Below, in pieces: positions 7,752-16,343 of a stretch of DNA of 64,000 bases; positions within the stretch are counted from its first letter, which is position 1, and each line of letters begins with the position of its first letter. The DNA lies in contig NZ_FOUD01000011.1 of NCBI RefSeq assembly GCF_900114765.1, positions 1 through 64,000 on the forward strand, written 5' to 3'. The notes below the pieces were generated by a model. That model was not told the DNA's origin and made no database searches. It worked only from the letters and a program-made list of their open reading frames with translations. Both the position numbers and the translations under genes were made by a program. The stretch is from Halopseudomonas pachastrellae. GTDB taxonomy: Bacteria > Pseudomonadota > Gammaproteobacteria > Pseudomonadales > Pseudomonadaceae.

Positions 7752-9151
7752 CACTGGGTGCGCGTGCGCCGGAGGTTGGCGCCGCCGGCAGTCTGCGCGG
7801 CCGCTTGCTGCGGCGCCTGGCGCTGGTGATGTCGGTGCTGTTGTTGATTGCCAGCTCGGTGGCCTACTGGAATGCCCGACTGGCCGCCGATACCGCCTAT
7901 GACCGCTCGCTGCTGTCCTCGGCGCGGGCGATTGCCGAGCGGCTGTACAGCGAAGAAGGTGACCTGGCGGTTGAGGTGCCCTACGTGGCCCGGGACAACT
8001 TTGCCTACGACATCACTGGCCGGCTCTACTACCAGGTGATCGACTTCAATGGTCGGGCCATCTCCGGCTACGAAGACCTGCCCGCCGCCTCGCCGACCAT
8101 TCCGATGACCCAGGACTATCCGGCGCTGGCGCGCTTCTACGACGCGGTCTATCGGGATGCCGAAGTGCGCGTGGTCAGCCTGTTGCAGCCGGTTAGCACC
8201 AACAGCGGCAGTGGCATGGCGGAAATACGCGTGGCCGAAACGCGCGGCGCGCGTGATCGCATGGCGGCCAACCTGCTGCGTCAGTCGTTGATCAACCTGG
8301 GCGTGCTGACGGTCAGCGCCCTGCTGCTGGCCTGGCTGGCGGTGTCTGCCGCGCTGCGCCCGCTGCAGCGCCTGCGTCATGAAGTGGCCGAGCGGCGCAG
8401 TGATGACCTGCGGCCCATCGGTACCGACGGCCTGCAGCGCGAAGTGCGCCCGCTGGTCTATGCGATCAACCACTTTACCGGCCGCCTGCGCGAAAACTTT
8501 GAACGCCAGCGCGACTTTATCGCCGAAGCCTCACACGAGCTGCGTACCCCGCTGGCGGCGCTCAAGGCGCGCATCGAGCTGGGGCTACGGTCCGACCGGC
8601 CGGAAGATTGGCAGCAGGCCTTGCGCGAGGCTGACGCCAGTACCGACCGCACTATCGGCCTGGCTAACCGGCTGCTGTCGATGGCGCGTATCGAACGCGG
8701 TGCCCGCGCCGTCGCCGAGGGCAGCGCCGAGCAGGTGGCGCTGGCACCGCTGGCACAGGAGCTGGCGCTGGCCATGGTGCCCCTGGCTCATGCTCGCAAT
8801 ATCGAACTGGCGCTGGAGGTGGAGCAGGCCTTCGACGTCTGGGGCGAGCCCACTCTGCTGCAGGAGCTGCTCGGTAACCTGATCGACAACGCCCTGCAGC
8901 ACACGCCCAATGGTGGCTCGGTTACTCTGCGGTTGCGCGCACCGTCACTGATCGAAGTCGAAGACACCGGCCCCGGTATCCCGCCCGAGGAGCGCGAGCG
9001 GGTGTTCGAACGCTTCTACCGGCAAAGCCCGGAAGGCACGGGGTTGGGGTTGACCATCGTGGGGGAAATCTGTCGTGCGCATCGGGCGGATATCAGTTTG
9101 CATGAGGGGGCTGAGGGGGGGTTGTTGGTGCGGGTGAGTTTTGTTGTTTAG
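7748..9151 (+). CDS. tctE: Sensor histidine kinase TctE
   Basis: A 467-aa membrane sensor kinase. A first membrane helix lies at about 24-43 and is followed by a periplasmic sensor region to about 175, as in 2CSK_N/TctE proteins. A second helix lies at about 178-202, then a short HAMP linker. The HisKA box is EASHELRTPLAAL with phospho-acceptor His263. The ATPase domain has the N box (LLGNLIDNALQHT), G1 (EDTGPGIP), F box and G2 (GTGLGLTIV). It begins with GTG overlapping the tctD stop (GTGA), so the pair is translated together. The signal is presumably extracellular tricarboxylate. Codons near the 3' end become G-run rich just before the intergenic repeat. Confidence 0.92.
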   Translation: MTLGARAPEVGAAGSLRGRLLRRLALVMSVLLLIASSVAYWNARLAADTAYDRSLLSSARAIAERLYSEEGDLAVEVPYVARDNFAYDITGRLYYQVIDFNGRAISGYEDLPAASPTIPMTQDYPALARFYDAVYRDAEVRVVSLLQPVSTNSGSGMAEIRVAETRGARDRMAANLLRQSLINLGVLTVSALLLAWLAVSAALRPLQRLRHEVAERRSDDLRPIGTDGLQREVRPLVYAINHFTGRLRENFERQRDFIAEASHELRTPLAALKARIELGLRSDRPEDWQQALREADASTDRTIGLANRLLSMARIERGARAVAEGSAEQVALAPLAQELALAMVPLAHARNIELALEVEQAFDVWGEPTLLQELLGNLIDNALQHTPNGGSVTLRLRAPSLIEVEDTGPGIPPEERERVFERFYRQSPEGTGLGLTIVGEICRAHRADISLHEGAEGGLLVRVSFVV

Positions 9152-9189
9152 CGCGAGTGCTCGAGCAAGTATTTGAACCACTTTCGCTG

Positions 9190-9610
9190 TCGGTTGCCTC
9201 CCTTTTCGCCGTCCCGGCGAGCCAACGAAATGCTTGCTCACTCCCCTAGGACCACGGCATGCCGTGGCCGTGCTGTCTGAACGTCAGCGCCATCGCTCAA
9301 AATCTGGGTAGTGTTTGGGTCAGCCTTTCGCCTTTTACGGCGAGCCAAGGGGGGCTGCTTGCCCAGCCCCCCCTTAGCGATCCCCCGGGGCACCCGACTA
9401 CGCGGCCCTTCGGGTCCGCTGCGTTGCTCGATTTATCGGGGAGCCACAAAACTCGGGGGCTCTGCCCCCTCAGACATCCTGTGGCTCTTTTTCCCGATAA
9501 ATCTGCGCTACTCGCCCGCGTAAACGGGGACTGGTTCCGTGCATTCTTCGCGTCTTTCGCCCCTCATGATCGTTCCCGCGCTCCGCGTCACTGGTGTCCG
9601 GGGAAAATTG
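9190..9610 (+). repeat. Intergenic repeat element of the Pseudomonas type
   Basis: About 420 bp without a convincing gene. It has a first short copy at 9200-9240 (TTTTCGCCGTCCCGGCGAGC followed by CAA) and a second copy starting near 9322 (TTTCGCCTTTTACGGCGAGC followed by CAA). The second leads into a strong hairpin GGGGGGCTG-CTTGCC-CAGCCCCCC and a long tail with CCCGATAAATC and its partner GATTTATCGGG at 9430-9502. Similar DNA occurs in many Pseudomonas genomes at gene ends (from memory) and is often miscalled as small proteins. A minus-orientation piece is present at 1450-1500. The TetR fragment begins right after it. Confidence 0.6.
9252..9267. repeat. Palindrome CCACGGCATGCCGTGG, copy 2 of 3
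   Basis: A perfect 16-bp palindrome located 100 bp after the tctE stop and inside the repeat-rich gap. It shares its 14-bp core with the copies at 202-221 and 36597-36610. Confidence 0.7.
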
Positions 9611-9644
9611 GTCATAGCTGAAGGCTCCCCATGGCAAGCCTCAT

Positions 9645-9881
9645 TTGCATGTGGTTTCGCCTTCGCTCGTCAGCCCTGAGCAGCGCTTTGCCGCAGCGCT
9701 GAAACAGGCGCAGGCCGCTGGGGAGATCCGCCCGGAGGTCGACTGCGACCGGCTGGCGCGCTTGCTGCAGGCACAGGTTATTGGCCTGCGCTGCTTCACC
9801 GAGCGGGCGACGGATGCTGCCCACTTTGTCGAGCTGGCCGAAGACATGGGCGCCCTGCTGGCAACCTACCTTACTCCCTAG
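9645..9881 (+). pseudogene. TetR-family regulator, 5'-truncated remnant
   Basis: The last roughly 75 codons match the C-terminal ligand domain of TetR regulators: helix FAAALKQAQAAGEIRPEVD, then LARLLQAQVIGLRCF, then VELAEDMGALLATYL. No N-terminal helix-turn-helix exists upstream. Before it lies only the intergenic repeat, so the gene has lost its first half. The only in-frame start is TTG at 9645 without a ribosome site, so it is probably not made. It ends 7 bp before the TTGAATTA motif that begins the thiolase promoter region, that is, at the left edge of the module described in the findings. Confidence 0.7.
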
Positions 9882-9887
9882 CATCTT

Positions 9888-9945
9888 TTGAATTATGGTT
9901 GACATTTAAATGCGCTCGTTTAAATTATGGTCGTAATTCAATGGG
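9888..9945 (+). promoter_or_regulatory. Thiolase/RND operon promoter with overlapping palindromic operators
   Basis: TTGACA at 9899-9904 and TAAATT at 9921-9926 with a 16-bp spacer make a good sigma-70 promoter in a GC-rich genome. The spacer is covered by ATTTAAA-N8-TTTAAAT (9904-9925), a dyad well placed for a repressor. An outer inverted pair, TTGAATTA at 9888-9895 and TAATTCAA at 9933-9940, encloses it. The TetR protein encoded at 15405-15968 is the likely ligand. The final 16 bases recur at 16284-16299. Confidence 0.6.
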
Positions 9946-9979
9946 TCCGCCGGACCTTTTGACCGTAAGGAGCGTTGCC

Positions 9980-11113
9980 ATGACTTCCATCGTGATTGCC
10001 GGTTATTTGCGTTCACCCTTCCAGTTCGCCCGCAAGGGTGGGCTGATCAATCTGCGCCCGGATGACCTTGCCGCGCAGGTGTTGCGTGGTCTGGTCGAGC
10101 GCCTTGACCTCAACCCCGCTCTGCTGGAAGACGTGATCATGGGCTGTGCCTACCCGGAGGGTGAGCAAGGCACCAACGTCGCCCGCATCGCCAGCTTCCG
10201 CGCCGGTTTTCCGGACACCCTGGGCGGCGTGACCCTGAACCGCTTCTGCGGCTCGTCGATGACGGCCATTCACTTCGCCGCCGGCCAACTGCTGCTGGGC
10301 GCCGGTGAGGCTTATATCGCCGCCGGGGTCGAGTCGATGACTCGCGTGCCGATGGTCGGCTTTACCCCCTCACCCAACCCGACGCTGCTGCAGGCGTTCC
10401 CCGAGGTGTACATGGCCATGGGGCACACTGCAGAAGAAGTGGCGCGTCGCTATGGCGTCAGCCGCGAGGATCAGGATGCGCTGGCGGTACTATCGCACGC
10501 CAAGGCTGCCGAGGCTCGGGCGGCGGGCTTGCTGGCAGATGAGATTGTGCCGATCACCACGCCCGATGGCCTGGTCAGCGAAGACGGCTGCATCCGCCCT
10601 GGCACCAATTTGGAGGCGCTGGCGGGCCTGAAACCGGCGTTTGGCGGTGTAGTGACGGCGGGCACCTCGTCGCCGTTGACCGACGGTAGCGCGGCGGTGC
10701 TGGTGTGCACCGAAGACTTTGCCCGGCGCCACAATCTGCCGATGCTGGCGCGCATCAAGGCCACAGCCGTTGGCGGCTGCGCGCCGGAGATCATGGGCAT
10801 GGGGCCGGTGGAAGCAACGCGCAAAGTACTTGCCCGCAGCGGTCTGACAATCAATGATGTCGATCTGATGGAAATCAACGAGGCGTTTTCCAGCCAGTCA
10901 CTGGCCTGCCTGCGCGAATTGGGCATGCCGCTGGAGCAGGTCAACCTGGATGGTGGCGCGCTGGCGCTGGGACACCCGCTGGGCGCAACGGGCGCACGCA
11001 TCACCGGCAAGGCCGCCGCGCTGCTCAAGCGCACCGGCGGCCGCTATGCGGTGGCGACCCAATGCATTGCCGGCGGGCAAGGTGTGGCGACGCTTCTGGA
11101 ATCTGTTGAGTAA
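9980..11113 (+). CDS. Thiolase (acetyl-CoA C-acyltransferase family)
   Basis: A 377-aa thiolase with the full catalytic set: nucleophile C90 in NRFCGSS, the NEAFSSQ motif, the GHPLGATGAR histidine near 332 and the C-terminal CIAGGQG cysteine near 362. It performs acyl-CoA thiolysis or acetoacetyl-CoA formation in the cytoplasm; chain-length preference cannot be read from sequence. I start at ATG 9980, which has TAAGGAG 7-8 bases before it; longer frames run through the promoter. It is the first gene of a unit with an RND pump and a TetR gene, an unusual partnership hinting that the pump handles a compound connected with acyl-CoA or lipid metabolism. Confidence 0.9.
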   Translation: MTSIVIAGYLRSPFQFARKGGLINLRPDDLAAQVLRGLVERLDLNPALLEDVIMGCAYPEGEQGTNVARIASFRAGFPDTLGGVTLNRFCGSSMTAIHFAAGQLLLGAGEAYIAAGVESMTRVPMVGFTPSPNPTLLQAFPEVYMAMGHTAEEVARRYGVSREDQDALAVLSHAKAAEARAAGLLADEIVPITTPDGLVSEDGCIRPGTNLEALAGLKPAFGGVVTAGTSSPLTDGSAAVLVCTEDFARRHNLPMLARIKATAVGGCAPEIMGMGPVEATRKVLARSGLTINDVDLMEINEAFSSQSLACLRELGMPLEQVNLDGGALALGHPLGATGARITGKAAALLKRTGGRYAVATQCIAGGQGVATLLESVE

Positions 11114-11155
11114 AGCAATAACAACAGGGTCGAGACAGACCCGCGGGGAGAAAAT

Positions 11156-12268
11156 ATGAAGTCTGCAGCCAGATTGGCAGTGCTGGTCGGTCTCTTGGGG
11201 AGCTTGCTGGGGTGTCGTGATGAGGCGGCTCCGGTCGCTGAGCACAGCGAGACGCCAGCGCGTCTGGTGTTGTCGATGGAGGTTCATCCGGTTGCCAACG
11301 ATGGCGCGCTATTCACCGGGGTGGTGGCGGCGCGTACCGAAAGCGAGTTGGGCTTTCGGGTCGCTGGCGAGGTTATCGAGCGCCGGGTTGACCCGGGTGA
11401 TCGGGTCAAGCGCGACGATGTGCTGCTGGTGCTGGATGTGGACGACTTCGAACTGGCCCTGCGGGCTGCTCGGCAGCGCGTGCGCTCGGCCGACGCCTCG
11501 GTACGGCAGCTGCAGAATGATGAAAAGCGTTATCGCCAGCTGGCGGACAATGGCGCGGTATCACGTCAGGCGCACGATCAACTGGTGACCGAACTGCGCG
11601 TGGCCGAAGCCAATCTGGCCTCGGCCCGCGCCGACGCTGCGCAGGTCGAGAACCGTCGTGGCTACTCCACCTTGACCGCTGATGCCGACGGCATCATCAC
11701 CGATGTGCTGGCCGACCAGGGGCAGGTGGTTGCGGCCGGTCAGGTTGTCGCCCGACTCGCCCACAGCGGCGCCCGCGAGGCCGTCATCAACATTCCGGAA
11801 ACCCAGCGCGGGCTGGCCGCCAGTCAGGCCCAGGCGTTTTTGTTCGGCCAGCCGGACACACCGATTGCCGCTACCCTGCGCGAGTTGTCGGCGGTAGCCG
11901 ACCCTGTCACCCGTACCTACCGCGCCCGCTATGTGCTCGACACCTCCGCCGAGCCGCTGGCGATTGGCTCCACCGTCAGCATTCGGCTGCAGGACAGCGA
12001 GCGCGCCCCGCGTTTGCGCGTGCCGCTGGGTGCTCTGCTGAATCAGGGTCACGGCACCGGTGTCTGGGTGATCGATGGCGACAGCCGGGTACGCTTTACG
12101 CCGGTCGAGGTCGAGCGCCTGGGGCAGGAGTTTGCGGTGCTCAGCGCCGGCCTTGAGGACGGCCAGCGGGTGGTCGCGCTGGGCGCGCATCTGCTGCACG
12201 AGGGTGACGCCGTGAAGCAGCTGCCCGAGGGCAAGCTGGCTGGGTCCGAAGCCGCACGGAGCCTGTGA
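11156..12268 (+). CDS. RND efflux periplasmic adaptor (membrane fusion lipoprotein)
   Basis: A 370-aa HlyD/MexA-type adaptor. The N-terminus is a lipoprotein signal with lipobox LLGC (Cys near 20). Then follow a lipoyl half-motif (LGFRVAGEVIERRVDPGDRV), a coiled-coil hairpin at about 95-150 (RQRVRSADASVRQLQNDEKR region) and beta-barrel domains. GGGAG precedes ATG 11156. It links the inner membrane pump encoded 1 bp downstream to an outer membrane channel. No channel gene is present in this cluster, so the channel must come from elsewhere, perhaps the OprN-like gene at 35196. Confidence 0.92.
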   Translation: MKSAARLAVLVGLLGSLLGCRDEAAPVAEHSETPARLVLSMEVHPVANDGALFTGVVAARTESELGFRVAGEVIERRVDPGDRVKRDDVLLVLDVDDFELALRAARQRVRSADASVRQLQNDEKRYRQLADNGAVSRQAHDQLVTELRVAEANLASARADAAQVENRRGYSTLTADADGIITDVLADQGQVVAAGQVVARLAHSGAREAVINIPETQRGLAASQAQAFLFGQPDTPIAATLRELSAVADPVTRTYRARYVLDTSAEPLAIGSTVSIRLQDSERAPRLRVPLGALLNQGHGTGVWVIDGDSRVRFTPVEVERLGQEFAVLSAGLEDGQRVVALGAHLLHEGDAVKQLPEGKLAGSEAARSL

Positions 12269-12269
12269 C

Positions 12270-15200
12270 ATGAGCCGTTTCAACCTGTCTGCGCTGGCGG
12301 TTCGTAACCCGGCAGTGACGCTGTTTCTGATCATCGCGGTGCTGCTGTCCGGGGCCTTTGCGTTCAGCAAGCTGGGCCGCGCCGAAGACCCTTCCTTTAC
12401 CGTCAAGGTGATGACTATCACCGCCGTCTGGCCGGGCGCAACCGCGCGCGAGATGCAGGAGCAGGTCGCCGACCGGCTGGAGAAGCGTCTGCAGGAGCTG
12501 GATTACTACGATCGGGTGGAAACCACCGCCCAACCCGGCTTTGTGTCGATGAAGGTGCAATTTCTCAACTCGACCCCGCCGGCCTTGGTGCCCGAGTTGT
12601 TCTACCAGACCCGCAAGAAGCTGAGTGACGAAGCGGCCCGTCTGCCAAGTGGCGTCTCTGGCCCCTTCTTCAACGACGAATACAACGACGTCTATTTCGC
12701 CCTCTACGCCCTTGAGGCCGGCCAGCTGCCACACCGCCAGCTGGTGCAACTGGCCGAGCAGATGCGGCAGGACTTTCTGCAATTGCCTGGAGTGAAGAAG
12801 GTCAACATTCTGGGTGAACAGGCACAGCGTATTTACGTCGAGTTTTCCTACCAGCGCCTGGCAACGCTGGGGCTGACACCTGAGCAGATCTTCGCCGCGC
12901 TGGCCCGCCAGAACGCGGTGGCGCCCTCGGGTGCGGTCGAAACCGCCGGACCGCGTGCCTATATCCGTCTGGACGGTGCTTTCGACAGTCTGGAGCAGAT
13001 CGAGAACGTACCGGTGGTCGCCAACGGTCGGGTGCTGCGCATCGCCGATGTGGCGGAAGTGCGACAGGGCTATGAAGACCCGCCGAGCTACCGCATTCGC
13101 CATCAGGGCGAGTCGGCACTGATGCTGGGCGTAATCATGCAGAAGCACTTTAACGGGCTGGAGCTGGATCGCGCGCTGCAGGCTGAAGAGGAGCGCGTAC
13201 ACCAGAACCTGCCGCTGGGTATCGAATTCACCAAGGTATCGGATCAGGCCAGCAAGATTCGTAACGCGGTCGACGAGTTCATGCTCAAGTTTTTTGTCGC
13301 CCTTGGTGTGGTGATGCTGGTCAGTCTGCTCGCGCTGGGTTTCCGCGTGGGGCTGGTGGTGGCAGCCGCGGTGCCGCTGACGCTGGCGGTGGTGTTTGTG
13401 GTGATGATGATGACCGGCCGCGAGTTTGACCGCATCACCCTCGGTGCGCTGATTCTGTCACTCGGTCTGCTGGTGGATGACGCCATCATCGCCATCGAGA
13501 TGATGGTGGTGAAGCTGGAAGAGGGCATGGATCGGCTGAGTGCTGCGACCTACGCCTGGTCCTCTACCGCCGCACCGATGCTGACCGGAACCCTGGTAAC
13601 CATCATCGGATTCCTGCCGGTCGGTTTTGCCCGCTCGGGTGCCGGTGAGTACGCCGGCAATATCTTCTGGATCGTCGGCTTTGCGCTGATCGCCTCCTGG
13701 GTGGTGGCGGTGGTGTTTACGCCCTATCTCGGGGTGAAGATGCTGCCGAAGATTGTGGCCAAACCCGGCGGGCACGACGCGCTCTATGACGGCCCGCTCT
13801 ACCAGCGGCTGCGCGCCACTGTGCGGTTTTGCGTGCGTCATCGCTGGCTGGTAACCGGACTGGTGCTGGCGAGCTTTGTGCTCTGCGTGATGGGCATGAA
13901 GGTGGTGAACAAACAGTTCTTCCCCAACTCTGATCGCTCCGAGGTGATCGTCGAGGTCTACATGCCGCCGGGCACCGCGTTCAAGAACACCGAGGCGGTG
14001 GTCGGCCGGGTGGAGCAGGCGATCATGGCCGAGCCGCAAACCTTGATGGTCGACTCCTATGTAGGTGGCGGCGCGCCGCGCTTCTTCCTCTCGCTCAACC
14101 CGGAACTGCCGGATGCGGCCTTTGCCAAGATGATTGTGCAGACCACGGATGCCAGCACCCGCGATGCGTTGATTGCGCGGCTGCGTGAGCGGGTACGTGA
14201 CGGCGAATTCCCCGAGGCGCGTGTGCGGGTGACGCAACTGGTGTTTGGCCCGCCGGTGCCCTTCCCGGTGGTATTCCGCGTCAGTGGGCCGGAGCTGGGG
14301 CCGCTGCGCGCCATTGCCGAGCAGGTGCGCGAGCGCGTTGAGGCCAACCCGCTGACCCGCGATACCTTTATTGATTGGGGCGAGAAGGCCAGCAGCTACC
14401 GACTGGTGCTGGATCAGGACCGTCTGCGCCTGCTCGGCTTTACCCCGGCGCAGGTCAAATCGCAGATCAACGCCTTGCTCTCCGGCAACCCGATCACCGA
14501 GGTGCGTGAAGGCACGCGCACCGTCTCGGTGGTGGTGCGCGCGGTCGATGCCCAGCGGCAGAACCTCGGCAGCATTGATGATCTGACCATTACCAACGAT
14601 GCCGGGCAAGCGATTCCGCTGCGCCAGGTTGGGCACTTCCAGCCGGTGATGGAAGACCCGATTCTGCGCCGCCGTGATCGTGTGCTGACCTTTGAGGTGC
14701 GCGCCGACATCGTCACCGGTACTCAGCCGCCAGATGCAGCGATGGCGGCGTACCGCGATTTGAGTGACGTGGTCGACAACCTGCCCGCCGGCTACCACAT
14801 CACCATCGGCGGACCGGTGGAGGAAAGCGCGATTGCCAACAAGGCGCTGGCGGTGCTGTTCCCGATCATGATTCTGCTGATGCTGGTGGTGATCATGTTC
14901 CAGGTGCGCTCGTTCGGGCTGATGTTCATGGTCTTCGCGACGGCGCCGCTGGGCCTGATCGGCGCGGTGCCGGCGCTGCTGGTGTTCAACCAGCCGTTTG
15001 GCTTCAACGCGATTCTGGCGCTGATCGGCATTGGCGGGATTCTGATGCGTAATACGCTGATCTTTACCGACCAGATTCAGCAGAATCAGCGCGCGGGTAT
15101 GGTGACTCGCGAGGCGATCATCGAGGCAACCGTGCGCCGAGCGCGGCCGGTGGTGTTGACCGCGCTGGCCGCTGCACTGGCCTTTGTGCCGCTGACCTTC

Positions 15201-15371
15201 TCGGTGTTCTGGTCGTCGCTGGCCTTTGTGCTGATTGGTGGCGTGACCATGGGTACCTTGCTGACTTTGCTGTTCCTGCCGGCGCTCTGTGCGCTGGTAT
15301 TGGAGCGCAAGGCCGCTCGTTCGTCGGCTGAGTCCGAACCGACAGAGGCGAGCGCCGGTCAATCGGTGTAA
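12270..15371 (+). CDS. RND efflux permease (HAE1/AcrB family)
   Basis: A 1033-aa inner membrane proton-driven pump. The 12-helix pattern with two large periplasmic loops is clear. The helix-4 proton relay pair is in SLGLLVDDAIIAIEMM. It belongs to the shorter-loop AcrB/VexK-like branch rather than the MexB branch, judging by the YNDVYFALYALEAG and VMQKHFNGLELDRAL segments. It follows the adaptor by 1 bp with GGAG before its start, and precedes the TetR gene by 33 bp. It likely expels small amphipathic compounds; the substrate is unknown. Confidence 0.94.
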   Translation: MSRFNLSALAVRNPAVTLFLIIAVLLSGAFAFSKLGRAEDPSFTVKVMTITAVWPGATAREMQEQVADRLEKRLQELDYYDRVETTAQPGFVSMKVQFLNSTPPALVPELFYQTRKKLSDEAARLPSGVSGPFFNDEYNDVYFALYALEAGQLPHRQLVQLAEQMRQDFLQLPGVKKVNILGEQAQRIYVEFSYQRLATLGLTPEQIFAALARQNAVAPSGAVETAGPRAYIRLDGAFDSLEQIENVPVVANGRVLRIADVAEVRQGYEDPPSYRIRHQGESALMLGVIMQKHFNGLELDRALQAEEERVHQNLPLGIEFTKVSDQASKIRNAVDEFMLKFFVALGVVMLVSLLALGFRVGLVVAAAVPLTLAVVFVVMMMTGREFDRITLGALILSLGLLVDDAIIAIEMMVVKLEEGMDRLSAATYAWSSTAAPMLTGTLVTIIGFLPVGFARSGAGEYAGNIFWIVGFALIASWVVAVVFTPYLGVKMLPKIVAKPGGHDALYDGPLYQRLRATVRFCVRHRWLVTGLVLASFVLCVMGMKVVNKQFFPNSDRSEVIVEVYMPPGTAFKNTEAVVGRVEQAIMAEPQTLMVDSYVGGGAPRFFLSLNPELPDAAFAKMIVQTTDASTRDALIARLRERVRDGEFPEARVRVTQLVFGPPVPFPVVFRVSGPELGPLRAIAEQVRERVEANPLTRDTFIDWGEKASSYRLVLDQDRLRLLGFTPAQVKSQINALLSGNPITEVREGTRTVSVVVRAVDAQRQNLGSIDDLTITNDAGQAIPLRQVGHFQPVMEDPILRRRDRVLTFEVRADIVTGTQPPDAAMAAYRDLSDVVDNLPAGYHITIGGPVEESAIANKALAVLFPIMILLMLVVIMFQVRSFGLMFMVFATAPLGLIGAVPALLVFNQPFGFNAILALIGIGGILMRNTLIFTDQIQQNQRAGMVTREAIIEATVRRARPVVLTALAAALAFVPLTFSVFWSSLAFVLIGGVTMGTLLTLLFLPALCALVLERKAARSSAESEPTEASAGQSV

Positions 15372-15404
15372 GATGATGACCGGCATTCAATACCCGGAGG
15401 CGTC

Positions 15405-15968
15405 ATGCGCTATTCAGAAGACCACAAGGCCAAAACCCATCAGCTGATTCTCGACGAAGCGGCCCGTCGCTTCCGCCGCGACGGCGTCGGCGCGACCGGC
15501 CTGCAACCGTTGATGAAGGCGCTCGGCCTGACCCACGGTGGCTTCTATGCGCACTTCAAATCCAAGGACGATCTGGTCGAAAAAGCGCTGCGTCATGCGG
15601 TCGACAACTTGAAGACATCACTGGCCATGCACACCGGCCCCGATGTGCCGCTCAGTGCGCTGATCGATACTTACCTGTCCGAAGGCCACCGGGCCAATCC
15701 CGAGCAGGGCTGCCCGTTGCCGACGATCTCTGCCGAACTGGGTCAGCGCGGCCAGCAGAGCGAGATTACCGACGAAGTGGTGGAAGACCGGCTGGACAAC
15801 ATTGCCAGTAAGCTGCCGGGCGAAGACAGCCGCGCCCAGGCGATGCTGGTGCTCTCGGCGATGGTCGGTGCGCTGTTGCTGTCGCGCAGCGTGAAGGACG
15901 AATCCTTGTCTGCAGAGCTGCTGAGTAATACCCGCGAGCAGTTGAAAGCGCTGACTGAGTCGGCGTGA
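15405..15968 (+). CDS. TetR/AcrR-family transcriptional regulator
   Basis: A 187-aa repressor. The N-terminal DNA-binding domain (residues about 8-55) reads ILDEAARRFRRDGVGATGLQPLMKALGLTHGGFYAHFKSKDDL, with the typical GGFYAHF recognition helix end. The C-terminal ligand domain is of the type with a GCPLPTISAELG segment. Start chosen at ATG 15405 with CGGAGG upstream. Being the last gene of the thiolase-RND unit, it probably represses that unit through the ATTTAAA-N8-TTTAAAT dyad at 9904-9925 and is released by a pump substrate. This is inference. Confidence 0.9.
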   Translation: MRYSEDHKAKTHQLILDEAARRFRRDGVGATGLQPLMKALGLTHGGFYAHFKSKDDLVEKALRHAVDNLKTSLAMHTGPDVPLSALIDTYLSEGHRANPEQGCPLPTISAELGQRGQQSEITDEVVEDRLDNIASKLPGEDSRAQAMLVLSAMVGALLLSRSVKDESLSAELLSNTREQLKALTESA

Positions 15969-15985
15969 ACGGCAGGCCGTGGCCC

Positions 15986-16284
15986 TCAGCTGTAGCGCGC
16001 TGCCGGCTGGTTATGTGACAGGTCGGGGGCCAGCTGCAGCCTGGCCTGGGTCAGCGCCTGCCACTCGCTGCTGTCCTGCGGCGAAGGAATAGTCACCAGC
16101 TCGCCCTGATCAAAGCCGCGTAGCGCGGCATCGACCAAGTCCTCTACTTCCATCACCATGCTCGGCGGAACCTGCGCCAGCGAGCTGCTCGAGCGCTCGA
16201 AAATCTCGGTACGGGTGACGCCGGGCAACACCACTTGCACCTGCACACCGGTGCCGCTCAGTTCGCTGTGCAGGCTAATGATAG
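15986..16284 (-). pseudogene. Short-chain dehydrogenase/reductase, N-terminally truncated remnant
   Basis: Reading on the minus strand, an SDR C-terminus is clear: SLHSELSGTGVQVQVVLPGV, then TRTEIF, that is, the strand-6 LPGVTRT motif after the active-site helix. The last part is VEDLVDAALRGFDQGELVTIPS. The Rossmann nucleotide site and the YxxxK active site are missing. Upstream, the frame meets a TGA inside the sequence CCCATTGAATTACGAC, so the coding match stops exactly at the 16-bp repeat at 16284-16299. The gene was cut there by recombination, insertion or deletion. About 95 of a usual 250 codons remain. Confidence 0.72.
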
Positions 16285-16299
16285 TCGTAATTCAATGGG
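16284..16299 (+). repeat. 16-bp direct repeat, right copy (left copy 9930-9945)
   Basis: GTCGTAATTCAATGGG is identical at 9930-9945 and here, same orientation, 6354 bp apart. The right copy marks the break point of the SDR remnant. The left copy is the end of the thiolase promoter region. Confidence 0.75.
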
Positions 16300-16343
16300 C
16301 TGTTTGGCCTGGCGACCGGCGGTATGAGGCGCCGGTCGGCGTA

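Noticed and set aside
9259-9621. Small frames in the tctE-thiolase gap (9259-9621 and 9311-9523)
   Set aside because: They lie wholly in the intergenic repeat element, lack ribosome sites and resemble the repeat-encoded spurious proteins commonly annotated in Pseudomonas.
13458-15386. 642-codon minus-strand frame opposite the RND pump
   Set aside because: His/Gln/Arg-rich shadow of the pump gene.
16313-16338. Inverted repeat CGACCGGCG/CGCCGGTCG as wrbA terminator
   Set aside because: Stem is perfect but no T-run follows on the minus strand, so I mention it only with wrbA and do not call it a terminator.
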